DNA of 64,000 bases from Bacteroidales bacterium H5. GTDB lineage: Bacteria > Bacteroidota > Bacteroidia > Bacteroidales > Muribaculaceae. The stretch lies in assembly GCA_001701225.1 (NCBI GenBank), contig DAAQ01000032.1:55559-119558 (forward strand), read 5' to 3'. Position numbers and translations under genes: made by a program. Shown piece after piece: positions 25,527 to 34,105 of the stretch (positions are counted from its first letter, which is position 1; every line of letters starts with the position of its first letter). A model generated the notes under the pieces. The model made no database searches. It saw nothing but the letters and a program-made list of their open reading frames with translations, and had not been told where the DNA came from.

Positions 25527-26942
25527 ATGGAAAAATTCAACCGTGGTTTTGTCTATTTCATCTGCACCGTGTCGGCGCTGGGCGGACTGCTGTTCGGCTA
25601 CGACTGGGTGGTGATAGGCGGGGCGAAACCGTTTTACGAGGTCTATTTCGGCATCGCCGATTCTCCGGGACAGCAGGGTCTGGCCATGAGCATAGCCCTT
25701 GCGGGATGTCTTGTCGGCGCCATGCTGTCGGGATTTCTCGCCGACCGTCTGGGACGCAAGCCACTGCTCATCATCTCGGCCTTCATATTCCTCACCTCGG
25801 CCTACGGGACGGGCGCGTTCGACCTCTTCGAGGCATTCCTTGCGATACGTTTCATCGGGGGAATAGCCATCGGCATCGCGTCGGGGCTGTCGCCGATGTA
25901 TATAGCCGAGGTGGCACCGTCGCATATACGCGGACGCCTCGTCTCGCTCAACCAGCTCACCATCGTGCTCGGCATACTCGGGGCACAGATTGTCAACTAT
26001 CTCATAGCCGAGCCGATGCCTGCGGGCACCATGATACCCCCCGCAGACTCGTGGAATGTGCAGTCGGGGTGGAGGTGGATGTTCTGGAGTGCGGCCTTCC
26101 CCGCTGGGCTGTTCCTGCTGCTGGCGTGCTTCATCCCCGAGAGTCCGCGCTGGCTCACCATGAAGGGGCTCAGACCTCAGGCCGAGCGCATACTCACCAA
26201 TATCGGGGGTGCTACCTATGCCCGCAAGGAGATTGATGCCGTCATGGCCGGACAGGCCGAGGCCGGAGAGCGCGGCGGACTGCGGATGCTCTTCAGCCGA
26301 CGGTTCAGGGGGGTGCTCATCCTCGGCGTCGTGACGGCTGTCTTCCAGCAGTGGAGCGGCACCAACGTCATCTTCAACTATGCCCAGGAGATTTTCTCGG
26401 ACGCGGGCTATGACCTCGGCGAAATGCTGTTCAACATCGTGCTTACCGGCATAACCAACGTCATCTTCACATTTGTGGCCATATATACCGTCGACCGCCT
26501 CGGGCGCAAGAAACTGATGCTCGGCGGCGCCGGGGGCCTGGCCATAATCTATGCCGTGCTGGGCACATGCTATTACATGGAGGTGACAGGATTCTTCATG
26601 GTGATACTCGTGGTGCTCGCCATCGCGTGCTATGCCATGACACTCGGCCCCGTGGCCTGGGTGCTCATAGCCGAGATTTTCCCCAACCGCATACGCGCCG
26701 TCGGGGTTGCGGCATGCACCTTCGCCCTATGGACAGGGTCTTTCACCCTCACCTACTCGTTCCCTCTGCTCAACAGCGCGCTCGGCAGCTACGGCACCTT
26801 CTGGATATATGCCGCCATCTGCGCCGTGGGCTCACTCTTCTTCATCGTCCGGCTCCCCGAGACCAAGGGGAAGAGCCTCGAGGAGATCGAGAAGGAACTC
26901 ACCGCCGATGGCGGGGAGCAGATAATGTCAACCGATTTCTAA
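25527..26942 (+). CDS. MFS sugar/H+ symporter (sugar porter family)
   Basis: A 471-residue inner-membrane transporter with 12 predicted helices. Sugar-porter signatures are clear: LGGLLFGYDWVVIGGA in helix 1, SGFLADRLGRKPLL, IAEVAPSHIRGRLVSLNQL after helix 4, the helix 7 QQWSGTNVIFNYA, VDRLGRKKLM, and the C-terminal RLPETKGKSLEEIE. It resembles XylE-type xylose/arabinose/glucose:proton symporters. Start at ATG 25527; the frame extends 13 codons upstream but the hydrophobic pattern begins here. It is the first gene of an operon with the DUF5107-TPR gene and is divergent from the AraC regulator. Confidence 0.95.
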   Translation: MEKFNRGFVYFICTVSALGGLLFGYDWVVIGGAKPFYEVYFGIADSPGQQGLAMSIALAGCLVGAMLSGFLADRLGRKPLLIISAFIFLTSAYGTGAFDLFEAFLAIRFIGGIAIGIASGLSPMYIAEVAPSHIRGRLVSLNQLTIVLGILGAQIVNYLIAEPMPAGTMIPPADSWNVQSGWRWMFWSAAFPAGLFLLLACFIPESPRWLTMKGLRPQAERILTNIGGATYARKEIDAVMAGQAEAGERGGLRMLFSRRFRGVLILGVVTAVFQQWSGTNVIFNYAQEIFSDAGYDLGEMLFNIVLTGITNVIFTFVAIYTVDRLGRKKLMLGGAGGLAIIYAVLGTCYYMEVTGFFMVILVVLAIACYAMTLGPVAWVLIAEIFPNRIRAVGVAACTFALWTGSFTLTYSFPLLNSALGSYGTFWIYAAICAVGSLFFIVRLPETKGKSLEEIEKELTADGGEQIMSTDF

Positions 26943-26973
26943 CAACGATAAAACTAGTCAACACGACATACCT

Positions 26974-29900
26974 ATGGTAAAGGCATGGAAAGAAAAAGTG
27001 GTGATACCTACCTATGAGGTGGGCAAGCCCGAGAAGAACCCCATATTCCTCGAGAAACGCGTATATCAGGGCTCGAGCGGCGTGGTCTACCCCTACCCCG
27101 TCATAGAGTCCATCTCAGACGAGAAAACCGACCGCGAGTGGGACGCCGTGTTCATCGAGAACGAATACATCAAGGTGATGATACTCCCCGAGCTCGGGGG
27201 ACGTGTGCAGATGGCATACGACAAGATAAAGCAGCGCCATTTCGTGTATTACAACCACGTCATCAAGCCCGCGCTTGTCGGGCTGGCGGGACCCTGGATT
27301 TCGGGAGGCATCGAGTTCAACTGGCCCCAGCACCACCGTCCGTCGACATATATGCCTGTCGACTGCACTATCGAGGAGCATCCCGACGGCGCAGTGACCG
27401 TCTGGGTCAGCGAGATGGAACGTATGTTCCACCAAAAGGGGATGGCCGGATTCACCCTGCGTCCCGGCCACGCATACCTCGAGATAAAGGGAGTGCTCTA
27501 CAACCGCACGGACATGCCGCAGACCTTCCTGTGGTGGGCTAACCCGGCGGTGGCCGTCAACGACCACTACCGCTCGGTGTTCCCGCCCGACATCAATGCG
27601 GTGTTCGACCACGGCAAGAGGGCCGTGAGCTCGTTCCCCATAGCCACAGGCACATACTACAAGATGGACTACTCGGCCGGAGTGGACATAGCCAACTACA
27701 AGAACATCTTCGTACCCACCTCATATATGGGTGTCAACTCGGGCTATGACTTCGAGGGGGGCTATGAGTGCGATACAGAGGCCGGGATGCTGCATGTGGC
27801 GAGCCATCACGTCTCGCCCGGCAAGAAGCAGTGGACATGGGGCAACGGCGATTTCGGGCGTGCCTGGGACCGCTGCCTCACCGACGACGACGGCCCCTAT
27901 ATCGAGCTGATGGCGGGTGTATATACCGAGAACCAGCCGGACTTCACATGGCTGATGCCGTACGAGGAGAAGGAGTTCACACAGTATTTCCTCCCCTACC
28001 GCGAGTTAGGGGTGGTGAAGAACGCCACCAAAGACCTGCTGATGAACATCGAGCCGGCCGACGGAGGTAACGTGCACATCAAGGTTTTCGCCACCTCGCG
28101 CCAGACGGTGATACTGCGCCTAAGGGGCGACGACGGGCGCGGATACATGAACCGCGAGGTCACCGTGAGCCCCGAGCAGATTTTCGAGGAGACAGTGGCC
28201 ACCGACGGCGCTCCGTTCGACACCCTCACCCTCGATTTCATCAAGGAGGGGCGCACGGTGATGACATGGCACGCCGAACCGGACGAGATACGTCCCATCC
28301 CCCCGGCAGCCGAGGCCGCATTGCTCCCCGGCGAGATAAAGACCGTAGAGCAGCTCTTCCTGACAGGGCTCCATCTCGAGCAGTACCGCCACGCCACATA
28401 CTCGCCCGTAGACTACTATGAGGAGGGTCTGCGCCGCGACCCCGACGACGTGCGATGCAACAACGCCATGGGCTTGTGGTATATCCGCAAAGGGCGCTTC
28501 GACCTGGCCGAGAAATATCTGACGAAGGCTGTCGGCATACTCCAGAAACGCAACCCCAACCCTTATGACGGGGAGCCGATATACAACCTCGGCCTGGCAC
28601 TGAAATATCAGGGGCGCATGGACGAGGCATACAGCCGATTCTACAAGGCGACATGGAACGGCGCATGGCAGGATGCGGGCTATTTTGCCTGCGCTCAGAT
28701 AAGCTGTATGCAGCGCCGCATGGACGACGCCCTCTATGAGGCCGACCGCTCGCTGCTGCGCAACTGGCACAGCGCCAAGGCCCGAGCCCTCAAGGCCGCT
28801 ATACTGCGCCGCATGGGGCGCGACGCCGAGGCCGTGGCGCTCTGCGACGAGTCGCTCGGATTTGACAGGTTCAACTACGGATGCCTGTTCGTCAAGTATC
28901 TCATCACCTCGGACGAGGCCATCCTCGACAACCTGCGCTCGCTGATGCGCGGCTGCGCTCATAACTACGACGAGATAGCCCTCGACTACTGCGCCGCCGG
29001 ACTGTGGGAAGAGGCCCGCGCACTATGGAATGTAGCCATCACCGGGGGTGCGGTAACTCCGATGACCCACTACTATCTCGGATGGGCGCTGGCGCAGAAA
29101 GGGGACTCCGACGGAGCCGAGGCGCAGTTTGCCGCCGGGGCTGCCGCCAATCCCGACATGGTGTTCCCAAACAGGCTTGAGGCCATCCTTGCGCTACGTG
29201 CCGCCATAGAGATGAATCCAGGCGACGCAAACGCCTGCTACTATCTGGGCAACCTCTTCTATGACAAGCGTCAGTATGACCTCGCGCAAGAGTACTGGGA
29301 GCTCGCCGCCAGGCTCAATCCGGCCTTCCCCACCACATGGCGCAACCTCGCGCTGCTCTATTTCAACAAGCGCGACGACGCGGCACGGGCTCTCGAGTGT
29401 ATGGAGAAGGCTTTCGCACTCGACCCGACAGACGCCCGCATACTCATGGAGCTCGACCAGCTATACAAGAAGCTGCAGCATCCCCATGCCACACGCCTCG
29501 CCCTTCTCGGCAAATATCCCGCTCTCGTCGCGCAGCGCGACGACCTCGTGCTCGAGGAGATAACCCTGCTCAACCAGACAGGCCGGTATGAGGAGGCCAT
29601 AGCAAAGCTCGATGCCCACAGGTTCCACCCATGGGAAGGTGGCGAGGGTAAGGTACCGATGCAGTATCAGACCTCGCGCGTCGAGCTGGCCAAACAGGCC
29701 ATCGCCGACGGGCGTCACGACGATGCCATAGTACTGCTGGAGCAATGTCTCGAATATCCCCATCACCTTGGCGAAGGGAAGCTGTATGGCGCACAGGAGA
29801 ACGATTTCTACTATCTGCTCGGTGTCTGCCACAGAGCCAAGGGTGATGATGAGAAAGCCCGCGAGTGCTTCGCCCAGGCCACCCTCGGGCCGACCGAACC

Positions 29901-30267
29901 GGCTGCGGCGATGTACTATAACGACGCCAAGCCCGACAAGATCTTCTATGCCGGACTTGCCTTCAGGGCACTCGGCGACGAGAACAGGGCACGCTCATAT
30001 TTCAACCGCCTCGCCGACTATGGCAAGCAGCATCTGCACGACAAGGTGAAGATGGACTATTTCGCCGTCAGCCTCCCCGACCTGCAGGTGTGGGACGGCA
30101 GCCTCGACATGATGAACCGCATCCACTGCCTCTATATGCTCGCCCTCGGATATGCCGGACTCGGCGACAAGGCCCACAGCGACCGCTATCTTGCCGAAGC
30201 GGAGGCTCTTGACATCAACCATCAGGGCCTGCAGGCATTCAGGACCCTGGAGAAGGTAATGGCCTGA
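26974..30267 (+). CDS. DUF5107 domain protein with TPR array
   Basis: A 1097-residue cytoplasmic protein (no signal peptide). Residues 1-360 form a DUF5107 region, a beta-sandwich related to galactose-mutarotase-like folds: VMILPELGGRVQMAYDKI, GIEFNWPQHHRP, and conserved His and Trp clusters. Residues 440-1090 are mostly TPR repeats (CNNAMGLWYIRKGRFDLAEKYLTKA, NACYYLGNLFYDKRQYDLAQEYWELA, TWRNLALLYFNKRDDAARALECMEKAF). The family is common in sugar-catabolic loci, and the operon here (symporter upstream, epimerase convergent) agrees. A role in handling an imported sugar or oligosaccharide is inferred, but no activity can be stated. Confidence 0.88.
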   Translation: MVKAWKEKVVIPTYEVGKPEKNPIFLEKRVYQGSSGVVYPYPVIESISDEKTDREWDAVFIENEYIKVMILPELGGRVQMAYDKIKQRHFVYYNHVIKPALVGLAGPWISGGIEFNWPQHHRPSTYMPVDCTIEEHPDGAVTVWVSEMERMFHQKGMAGFTLRPGHAYLEIKGVLYNRTDMPQTFLWWANPAVAVNDHYRSVFPPDINAVFDHGKRAVSSFPIATGTYYKMDYSAGVDIANYKNIFVPTSYMGVNSGYDFEGGYECDTEAGMLHVASHHVSPGKKQWTWGNGDFGRAWDRCLTDDDGPYIELMAGVYTENQPDFTWLMPYEEKEFTQYFLPYRELGVVKNATKDLLMNIEPADGGNVHIKVFATSRQTVILRLRGDDGRGYMNREVTVSPEQIFEETVATDGAPFDTLTLDFIKEGRTVMTWHAEPDEIRPIPPAAEAALLPGEIKTVEQLFLTGLHLEQYRHATYSPVDYYEEGLRRDPDDVRCNNAMGLWYIRKGRFDLAEKYLTKAVGILQKRNPNPYDGEPIYNLGLALKYQGRMDEAYSRFYKATWNGAWQDAGYFACAQISCMQRRMDDALYEADRSLLRNWHSAKARALKAAILRRMGRDAEAVALCDESLGFDRFNYGCLFVKYLITSDEAILDNLRSLMRGCAHNYDEIALDYCAAGLWEEARALWNVAITGGAVTPMTHYYLGWALAQKGDSDGAEAQFAAGAAANPDMVFPNRLEAILALRAAIEMNPGDANACYYLGNLFYDKRQYDLAQEYWELAARLNPAFPTTWRNLALLYFNKRDDAARALECMEKAFALDPTDARILMELDQLYKKLQHPHATRLALLGKYPALVAQRDDLVLEEITLLNQTGRYEEAIAKLDAHRFHPWEGGEGKVPMQYQTSRVELAKQAIADGRHDDAIVLLEQCLEYPHHLGEGKLYGAQENDFYYLLGVCHRAKGDDEKARECFAQATLGPTEPAAAMYYNDAKPDKIFYAGLAFRALGDENRARSYFNRLADYGKQHLHDKVKMDYFAVSLPDLQVWDGSLDMMNRIHCLYMLALGYAGLGDKAHSDRYLAEAEALDINHQGLQAFRTLEKVMA

Positions 30268-30270
30268 ATG

Positions 30271-30312
30271 GCCGGACAGGTCGGACTTGTCTGACACGTC
30301 CGACCTGTCATT
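30271..30312. repeat. 9-bp degenerate repeat forming a hairpin between convergent genes
   Basis: Units GCCGGACAG, GTCGGACTT, GTCTGACAC and GTCCGACCT. Within them GACAGGTCGGAC (30275-30286) and GTCCGACCTGTC (30298-30309) are perfect complements, with ATTTT following on the plus strand, so the array can act as a terminator. It fills almost the whole gap between two convergent genes and supplies part of the stop codon of galM. Confidence 0.8.
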
Positions 30313-31366
30313 TTACCGAAAAGCGGTAGCTGATTGTATGCCTGTACCGCTCGCCGGGACGGAGCACCGTCTGCGGGAACCCGCTATGGTTGGGGGCATC
30401 GGGTGGAAACTGACACTCAAGCGCCACACCGTCATAGTCGCGGTAGGCATATCCGCCGGGCCCCGCAGGAGCCTGTGCGAGCCAGTTGCCTGTATATAGC
30501 ATCAGGCCCGGCATTGTTGTGTGGATGTCGAGGCATACACCCGAGAGGGGTGAGCGGAGTGTGACGGCATGGCGCAATCCCGAGCCATCGACGAGATAAT
30601 AGTGGTTATACCCCTTCCCCGAACGCAGGTTCTCGAAGTCCTCGTCTATCCGGCTCCCTATCTCACGCGGAGAGCGGAAATCGAGAGGAGTCCCCTCGAC
30701 TGGGAGGATCTGCCCCGTGGGGATGTCATGGCTGTCGCTCTGCACGCGTGTCCGGCTGTCAATCTGCAGCTGATGGCCAAGGATATTGCCGCGGCAGCGT
30801 CCCGCGAGATTGAAATATGCGTGGTTGGTCAGGTTAACCACCGTCGGGGCATCCGTCTCGGCCTCATAACGGATGTCGAGGGTGTTGTCGTCATTCCATA
30901 CATAGGTCACCGAGACCCGCAGATTGCCCGGATATCCCTCCTCGCCATCGGGCGACAGATATGCGAACCTCACCCCGCGGTCGATTATCTCATAGTCCCA
31001 GATACGGTTGTGAAAACCCTCCGGCCCTCCGTGCAGCGAGTTCTCGCCATCGTTGAGGGTCAGATGATACCTCTTGCCGTCAAGCTCGAAGGTGCCCCCC
31101 GCCATACGGTTGGCAAAACGTCCCGGAGTCTTGCCCGCGCAAGGAGAGTCGTAGAGGAAATCCGCCTCGTCCTCATAGCCGAGCACCACATCTGTCATCT
31201 TGCCCTCGCGGTCGGGCACCGCGATTCGCGTTATGCCCGCACCTAACGTCGAGAGCTCGACAAGGGCCCCCGAGGCATTCGTGACGGCAAAGAGCGTCAC
31301 AATCCCCTTGGGCGTCCGCACTTCCAGACAGGCGACCGAAGCCTTCACATGATTATCCGAAATCAT
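30308..31366 (-). CDS. galM: Aldose 1-epimerase (mutarotase)
   Basis: A 352-residue enzyme interconverting alpha and beta anomers of aldoses such as galactose, glucose, xylose or arabinose. Conserved family segments are present: GKTPGRFANRMAGGTFELDGKRYHLTLNDGENSLHGG, NLTNHAYFNLAG with the catalytic His, and the C-terminal ALECQFPPDAPNHSGFP with the catalytic Glu (ECQ). No signal peptide, so cytosolic. ATG 31366 is used; 31350 is an alternative. A promoter with TAATTTTG at 31399-31392 precedes it. Its function fits the adjacent symporter/DUF5107 operon. Confidence 0.95.
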   Translation of the reverse strand: MISDNHVKASVACLEVRTPKGIVTLFAVTNASGALVELSTLGAGITRIAVPDREGKMTDVVLGYEDEADFLYDSPCAGKTPGRFANRMAGGTFELDGKRYHLTLNDGENSLHGGPEGFHNRIWDYEIIDRGVRFAYLSPDGEEGYPGNLRVSVTYVWNDDNTLDIRYEAETDAPTVVNLTNHAYFNLAGRCRGNILGHQLQIDSRTRVQSDSHDIPTGQILPVEGTPLDFRSPREIGSRIDEDFENLRSGKGYNHYYLVDGSGLRHAVTLRSPLSGVCLDIHTTMPGLMLYTGNWLAQAPAGPGGYAYRDYDGVALECQFPPDAPNHSGFPQTVLRPGERYRHTISYRFSVK

Positions 31367-31406
31367 AATATCCGATTTAATTACACCTACACAAAATTAC
31401 TAAACT

Positions 31407-32456
31407 CTACCTTCCCGGCATATCGGTGTCAGGTATTCGCCTCACAGCAGAGCGATTGCCAGTCAGGAGAGCTGACAGACATGGCGTCCATCTGCAGCAG
31501 CATATATAGGAGACATAAGATAGTCCTGTCACAATCACAAATGACAGCATATAGACAACCAGCCATGCCTCTCCGTCCCAGGGACATAGCATCACAAGCC
31601 CTTTGAGGACATAGGGTGAGATGACTCCATGGACGGCGTAGACAAAGAATATGGCTCCCGGCGAACCTAATCTCACGCTCAGAGGAAACGGACGCGAGCA
31701 TACCGACATAAAACCGAGGAAACCCATGATCTTGATCAGGGGATAGACAGGCTCCAATGACGCATCCCACGGAAAAAGAACCATCCAGACAGAAAAAAGA
31801 CAGTATACCGGGGCTAATGCCCACATTCGTCCTATCCGATATTCAAACCGTCGGGGAGTACATAAGTATGCGGCCACCATACCCGATGCATAGTATAATA
31901 TACCTCCTATCGACGTATAGATTTCGACAAGGTAGGTCATAAGCAGAAGAAAGGCAGGACTCCTCCTGAGAATCTGTTGCAAAAGAGGGGCAATCAGTAT
32001 GAATCCCATGAGGTTTCTCAAAAACCACAACGGAATCAGCTCGGGCACCCAATATACATCCAGCAGCCACCCGGCAACTGACTCAAAATCATGACCGCCT
32101 GAAGCATAACGGCCCAATGGTGAGAGATTGACCGCAGTCCGCAACAATACTGTTATGGTATTCCACAGCAGATAGGCTAGTAAAATCGTTCTGGCCCGTT
32201 TTCTTATCAGTCCGACATATCCTGCCCGTAACAGCACAGGATGTTTTGTCTGCAGAAGGTATGCTGATATGAAAAAGAAGAACGGGACACACATCTCCGG
32301 GAGTTTAGAACTGAAAAGCTCTATCACACAGGCTGTCATAGGAGATGCCGCACTATTGTCAATATATGGTAACAGATTGCAATGAACGAGGACGACCCCG
32401 AGTATCATTACAAAACGTGTGGTGTCAATCCTTAAATTGAGAGATTCAGGTATCAT
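31407..32456 (-). CDS. Acyltransferase 3-family membrane protein
   Basis: A 349-residue multi-pass membrane protein with about ten hydrophobic helices. The N-terminus (NLRIDTTRFVMILGVVLVHCN) has the R-x10-H pattern of acyltransferase family 3, whose catalytic His follows helix 1, and FFFFISAYLL matches the second conserved block. Such enzymes O-acetylate surface glycans, lipids or peptides. Its base composition is more AT-rich than its neighbours, suggesting transfer. A near-consensus promoter of its own (32496-32528) overlaps the 3' end of the radical SAM gene, so membership in the upstream operon is uncertain. Confidence 0.85.
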   Translation of the reverse strand: MIPESLNLRIDTTRFVMILGVVLVHCNLLPYIDNSAASPMTACVIELFSSKLPEMCVPFFFFISAYLLQTKHPVLLRAGYVGLIRKRARTILLAYLLWNTITVLLRTAVNLSPLGRYASGGHDFESVAGWLLDVYWVPELIPLWFLRNLMGFILIAPLLQQILRRSPAFLLLMTYLVEIYTSIGGILYYASGMVAAYLCTPRRFEYRIGRMWALAPVYCLFSVWMVLFPWDASLEPVYPLIKIMGFLGFMSVCSRPFPLSVRLGSPGAIFFVYAVHGVISPYVLKGLVMLCPWDGEAWLVVYMLSFVIVTGLSYVSYICCCRWTPCLSALLTGNRSAVRRIPDTDMPGR

Positions 32457-32495
32457 ATAAGACTGTCGGGCATGGCATACCGTTCGTATTCCGCG

Positions 32496-32528
32496 ACAAA
32501 ATTACTAAAACCCCGTCAGGTTTGCAAA
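32496..32528 (-). promoter_or_regulatory. Promoter of the acyltransferase gene
   Basis: Minus strand: TTTG (32528-32525), 21-bp spacer, TAATTTTG (32503-32496). The -33 box lies inside the last codons of the upstream radical SAM gene. Confidence 0.7.
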
Positions 32529-33595
32529 TCTGTGTCCTTGATCAGATGGCAGTGCATGAGGCGCCCTGAGGAGTCGCGCAGATGGAAGCCGTTCCCCTCG
32601 CAATAACGCCAGAAACTGCAGTCGGCACAAGGCCCGGTCCTCATCCATCCGCGGTCGCGGTAAGGGCCGAAACGGTGCTGCCATACATCCCAGAAATCAT
32701 CGTCATATATGTTGCCCTGCGTGTAGTCGGCGCGGATGCTGGGACATGAGCCGATGGCGCCGTCGAGCAGCACCGACGCTATGCTCACCCCCGCCTGGCA
32801 CTCGTACAGGTAGTCGCGTATCTCACCCTCGTATCCCGCCATGAAACCCTCGCAGCAGAACGAGGCATGTATCCGCCCCTCGCGGCGCGTGTCGGCAATG
32901 AACCGCATCAGCGAATCTGTCTCGGCATCCGTCAGCTCGAACTCGGGATATGCGGCCGCACGGCCCGTAGGGAAGATTGTGAAGAGCCGCCATCGCCTCA
33001 CCCCGGCATCAATCAGCAACTCTTTCTGCTGTGACAGTTGCCCGAGCGAGCGGCGGTTGACGCACGTCACCACATCCGAGTTGAGGTCTGTGGCCGCGGA
33101 GATATGCCTTATCGCCTCGTATGCGCGGCAGAACGACATCGGGTGGCCGCGCATCCAGTTATGATTTTCCTCCAGCCCGTCAAGGCTTACGGTGATATTG
33201 TGTATCCCGGCCCTGCGCAGGGTCTCGAGCCGCCGGGGAGTCAGCATCAGGCCGTTGGTCACTATGCCCCACGGAAATCCGCGGTTGTAGAGCTGCCGCC
33301 CCACATATTCGAGGTCGTCGCGCACAAGCGGCTCGCCACCGGTTATGACGATGTTGACCTTGTGGGGGTCCACATGAGGCATCAGCGAGTCGACGACCCT
33401 CAGGAAATCAGCCGCCGGCATATCGGGGAGCGATGACGAGCTCTTGCAGTCGCTGCCGCAATGCCGGCACGACAGGTTGCAACGCCTGGTACACTCCCAG
33501 AAAAGCTGCCGGAGGATATGTTTCCTCCGGCGCTCATGCCTGAGCCTCCGGTTCAGTTCGAAGGCCAGTCTCTGTCTCAGTGAAACAGATTTCAT
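32516..33595 (-). CDS. Radical SAM enzyme of an rSAM/lipoprotein system (TIGR04133-like)
   Basis: A 359-residue radical SAM protein. The 4Fe-4S motif is Cys39-x3-Cys43-x2-Cys46 (CNLSCRHC). It is followed by VITGGEPLVRDDL (SAM-binding GGE), GIVTNGLML and ITVSLDGLEENHNWMRG. The C-terminus carries a SPASM-like cysteine set (GPCADCSFWRYCEGNGFH) that probably binds an auxiliary cluster, as in peptide-modifying enzymes. It overlaps the preceding lipoprotein gene by ATGA, so the lipoprotein is the likely substrate or partner. The pair resembles TIGR04133 (rSAM) with TIGR04134 (lipoprotein), known as a Bacteroidota-restricted couple of unknown chemistry. The family name is from memory. Confidence 0.82.
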   Translation of the reverse strand: MKSVSLRQRLAFELNRRLRHERRRKHILRQLFWECTRRCNLSCRHCGSDCKSSSSLPDMPAADFLRVVDSLMPHVDPHKVNIVITGGEPLVRDDLEYVGRQLYNRGFPWGIVTNGLMLTPRRLETLRRAGIHNITVSLDGLEENHNWMRGHPMSFCRAYEAIRHISAATDLNSDVVTCVNRRSLGQLSQQKELLIDAGVRRWRLFTIFPTGRAAAYPEFELTDAETDSLMRFIADTRREGRIHASFCCEGFMAGYEGEIRDYLYECQAGVSIASVLLDGAIGSCPSIRADYTQGNIYDDDFWDVWQHRFGPYRDRGWMRTGPCADCSFWRYCEGNGFHLRDSSGRLMHCHLIKDTDLQT

Positions 33596-34029
33596 TCTCC
33601 GTCCTTTTTCTTCTCCAGCTTGAAATCGGCCTCAAGCACGGCATGCCCCCTGACATATTGCGGAGTGATGATGACCGAATCAGCCCCAAGCCCCTCATCG
33701 CCGGGCAGACAGACTACCTTTATCCGCTCCATATAGGGGATGTCACCCTCAAGAAGATACCGGCCATCCACGTCAGGGGATGCCGACACATAAGGCATCC
33801 TGTCGGAATCCACGTCGGGATGTGACACACGCATGACGGCACGTGACACCGGGGCTCCGTCAGTGTCGGTGACCTTGCCTTTTATCTCGAATGTAGCCAT
33901 CGGCGTGCCATACATCACGAGGATGTCAGGCTCGTCTGACGAGGAGGAGCATCCGAAACCGAGGAGCGACACCATGACAGCACACAGGCGCGTGATGAAT
34001 GAGGATAATGTTAAGTTGAGTCTTGACAT
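33592..34029 (-). CDS. Radical SAM-associated putative lipoprotein (TIGR04134-like)
   Basis: A 145-residue protein with a lipoprotein signal ending LLGFGC, followed by a Ser/Asp-rich stretch. The mature region holds the motif MYGTPMATFEIKGKVTDTDG and a single small Ig-like/carboxypeptidase-regulatory beta domain (APVSRAVMRVSHPDVDSD, DVDGRYLLEGDIP), and a Lys-rich tail. YGTP followed by a KGKVTD strand is what I recall for the lipoproteins paired with TIGR04133 radical SAM enzymes. Start at ATG 34029, with ATGA coupling to the downstream enzyme gene. It is preceded 76 nt upstream by the sigma-barrel fusion gene on the same strand. Confidence 0.8.
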   Translation of the reverse strand: MSRLNLTLSSFITRLCAVMVSLLGFGCSSSSDEPDILVMYGTPMATFEIKGKVTDTDGAPVSRAVMRVSHPDVDSDRMPYVSASPDVDGRYLLEGDIPYMERIKVVCLPGDEGLGADSVIITPQYVRGHAVLEADFKLEKKKDGE

Positions 34030-34105
34030 GATATGATTCTTAATCAGTTCTTTTTCTCTAAGATGGAACAATACCCGGAATACTGCATGGCACCGCTGAA
34101 AAAAT

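Noticed and set aside
24512..31366. A complete araBAD-type arabinose catabolic operon
   Set aside because: Only regulator, transporter, DUF5107 protein and epimerase are present; no isomerase, kinase or epimerase of ribulose phosphate is in the window.
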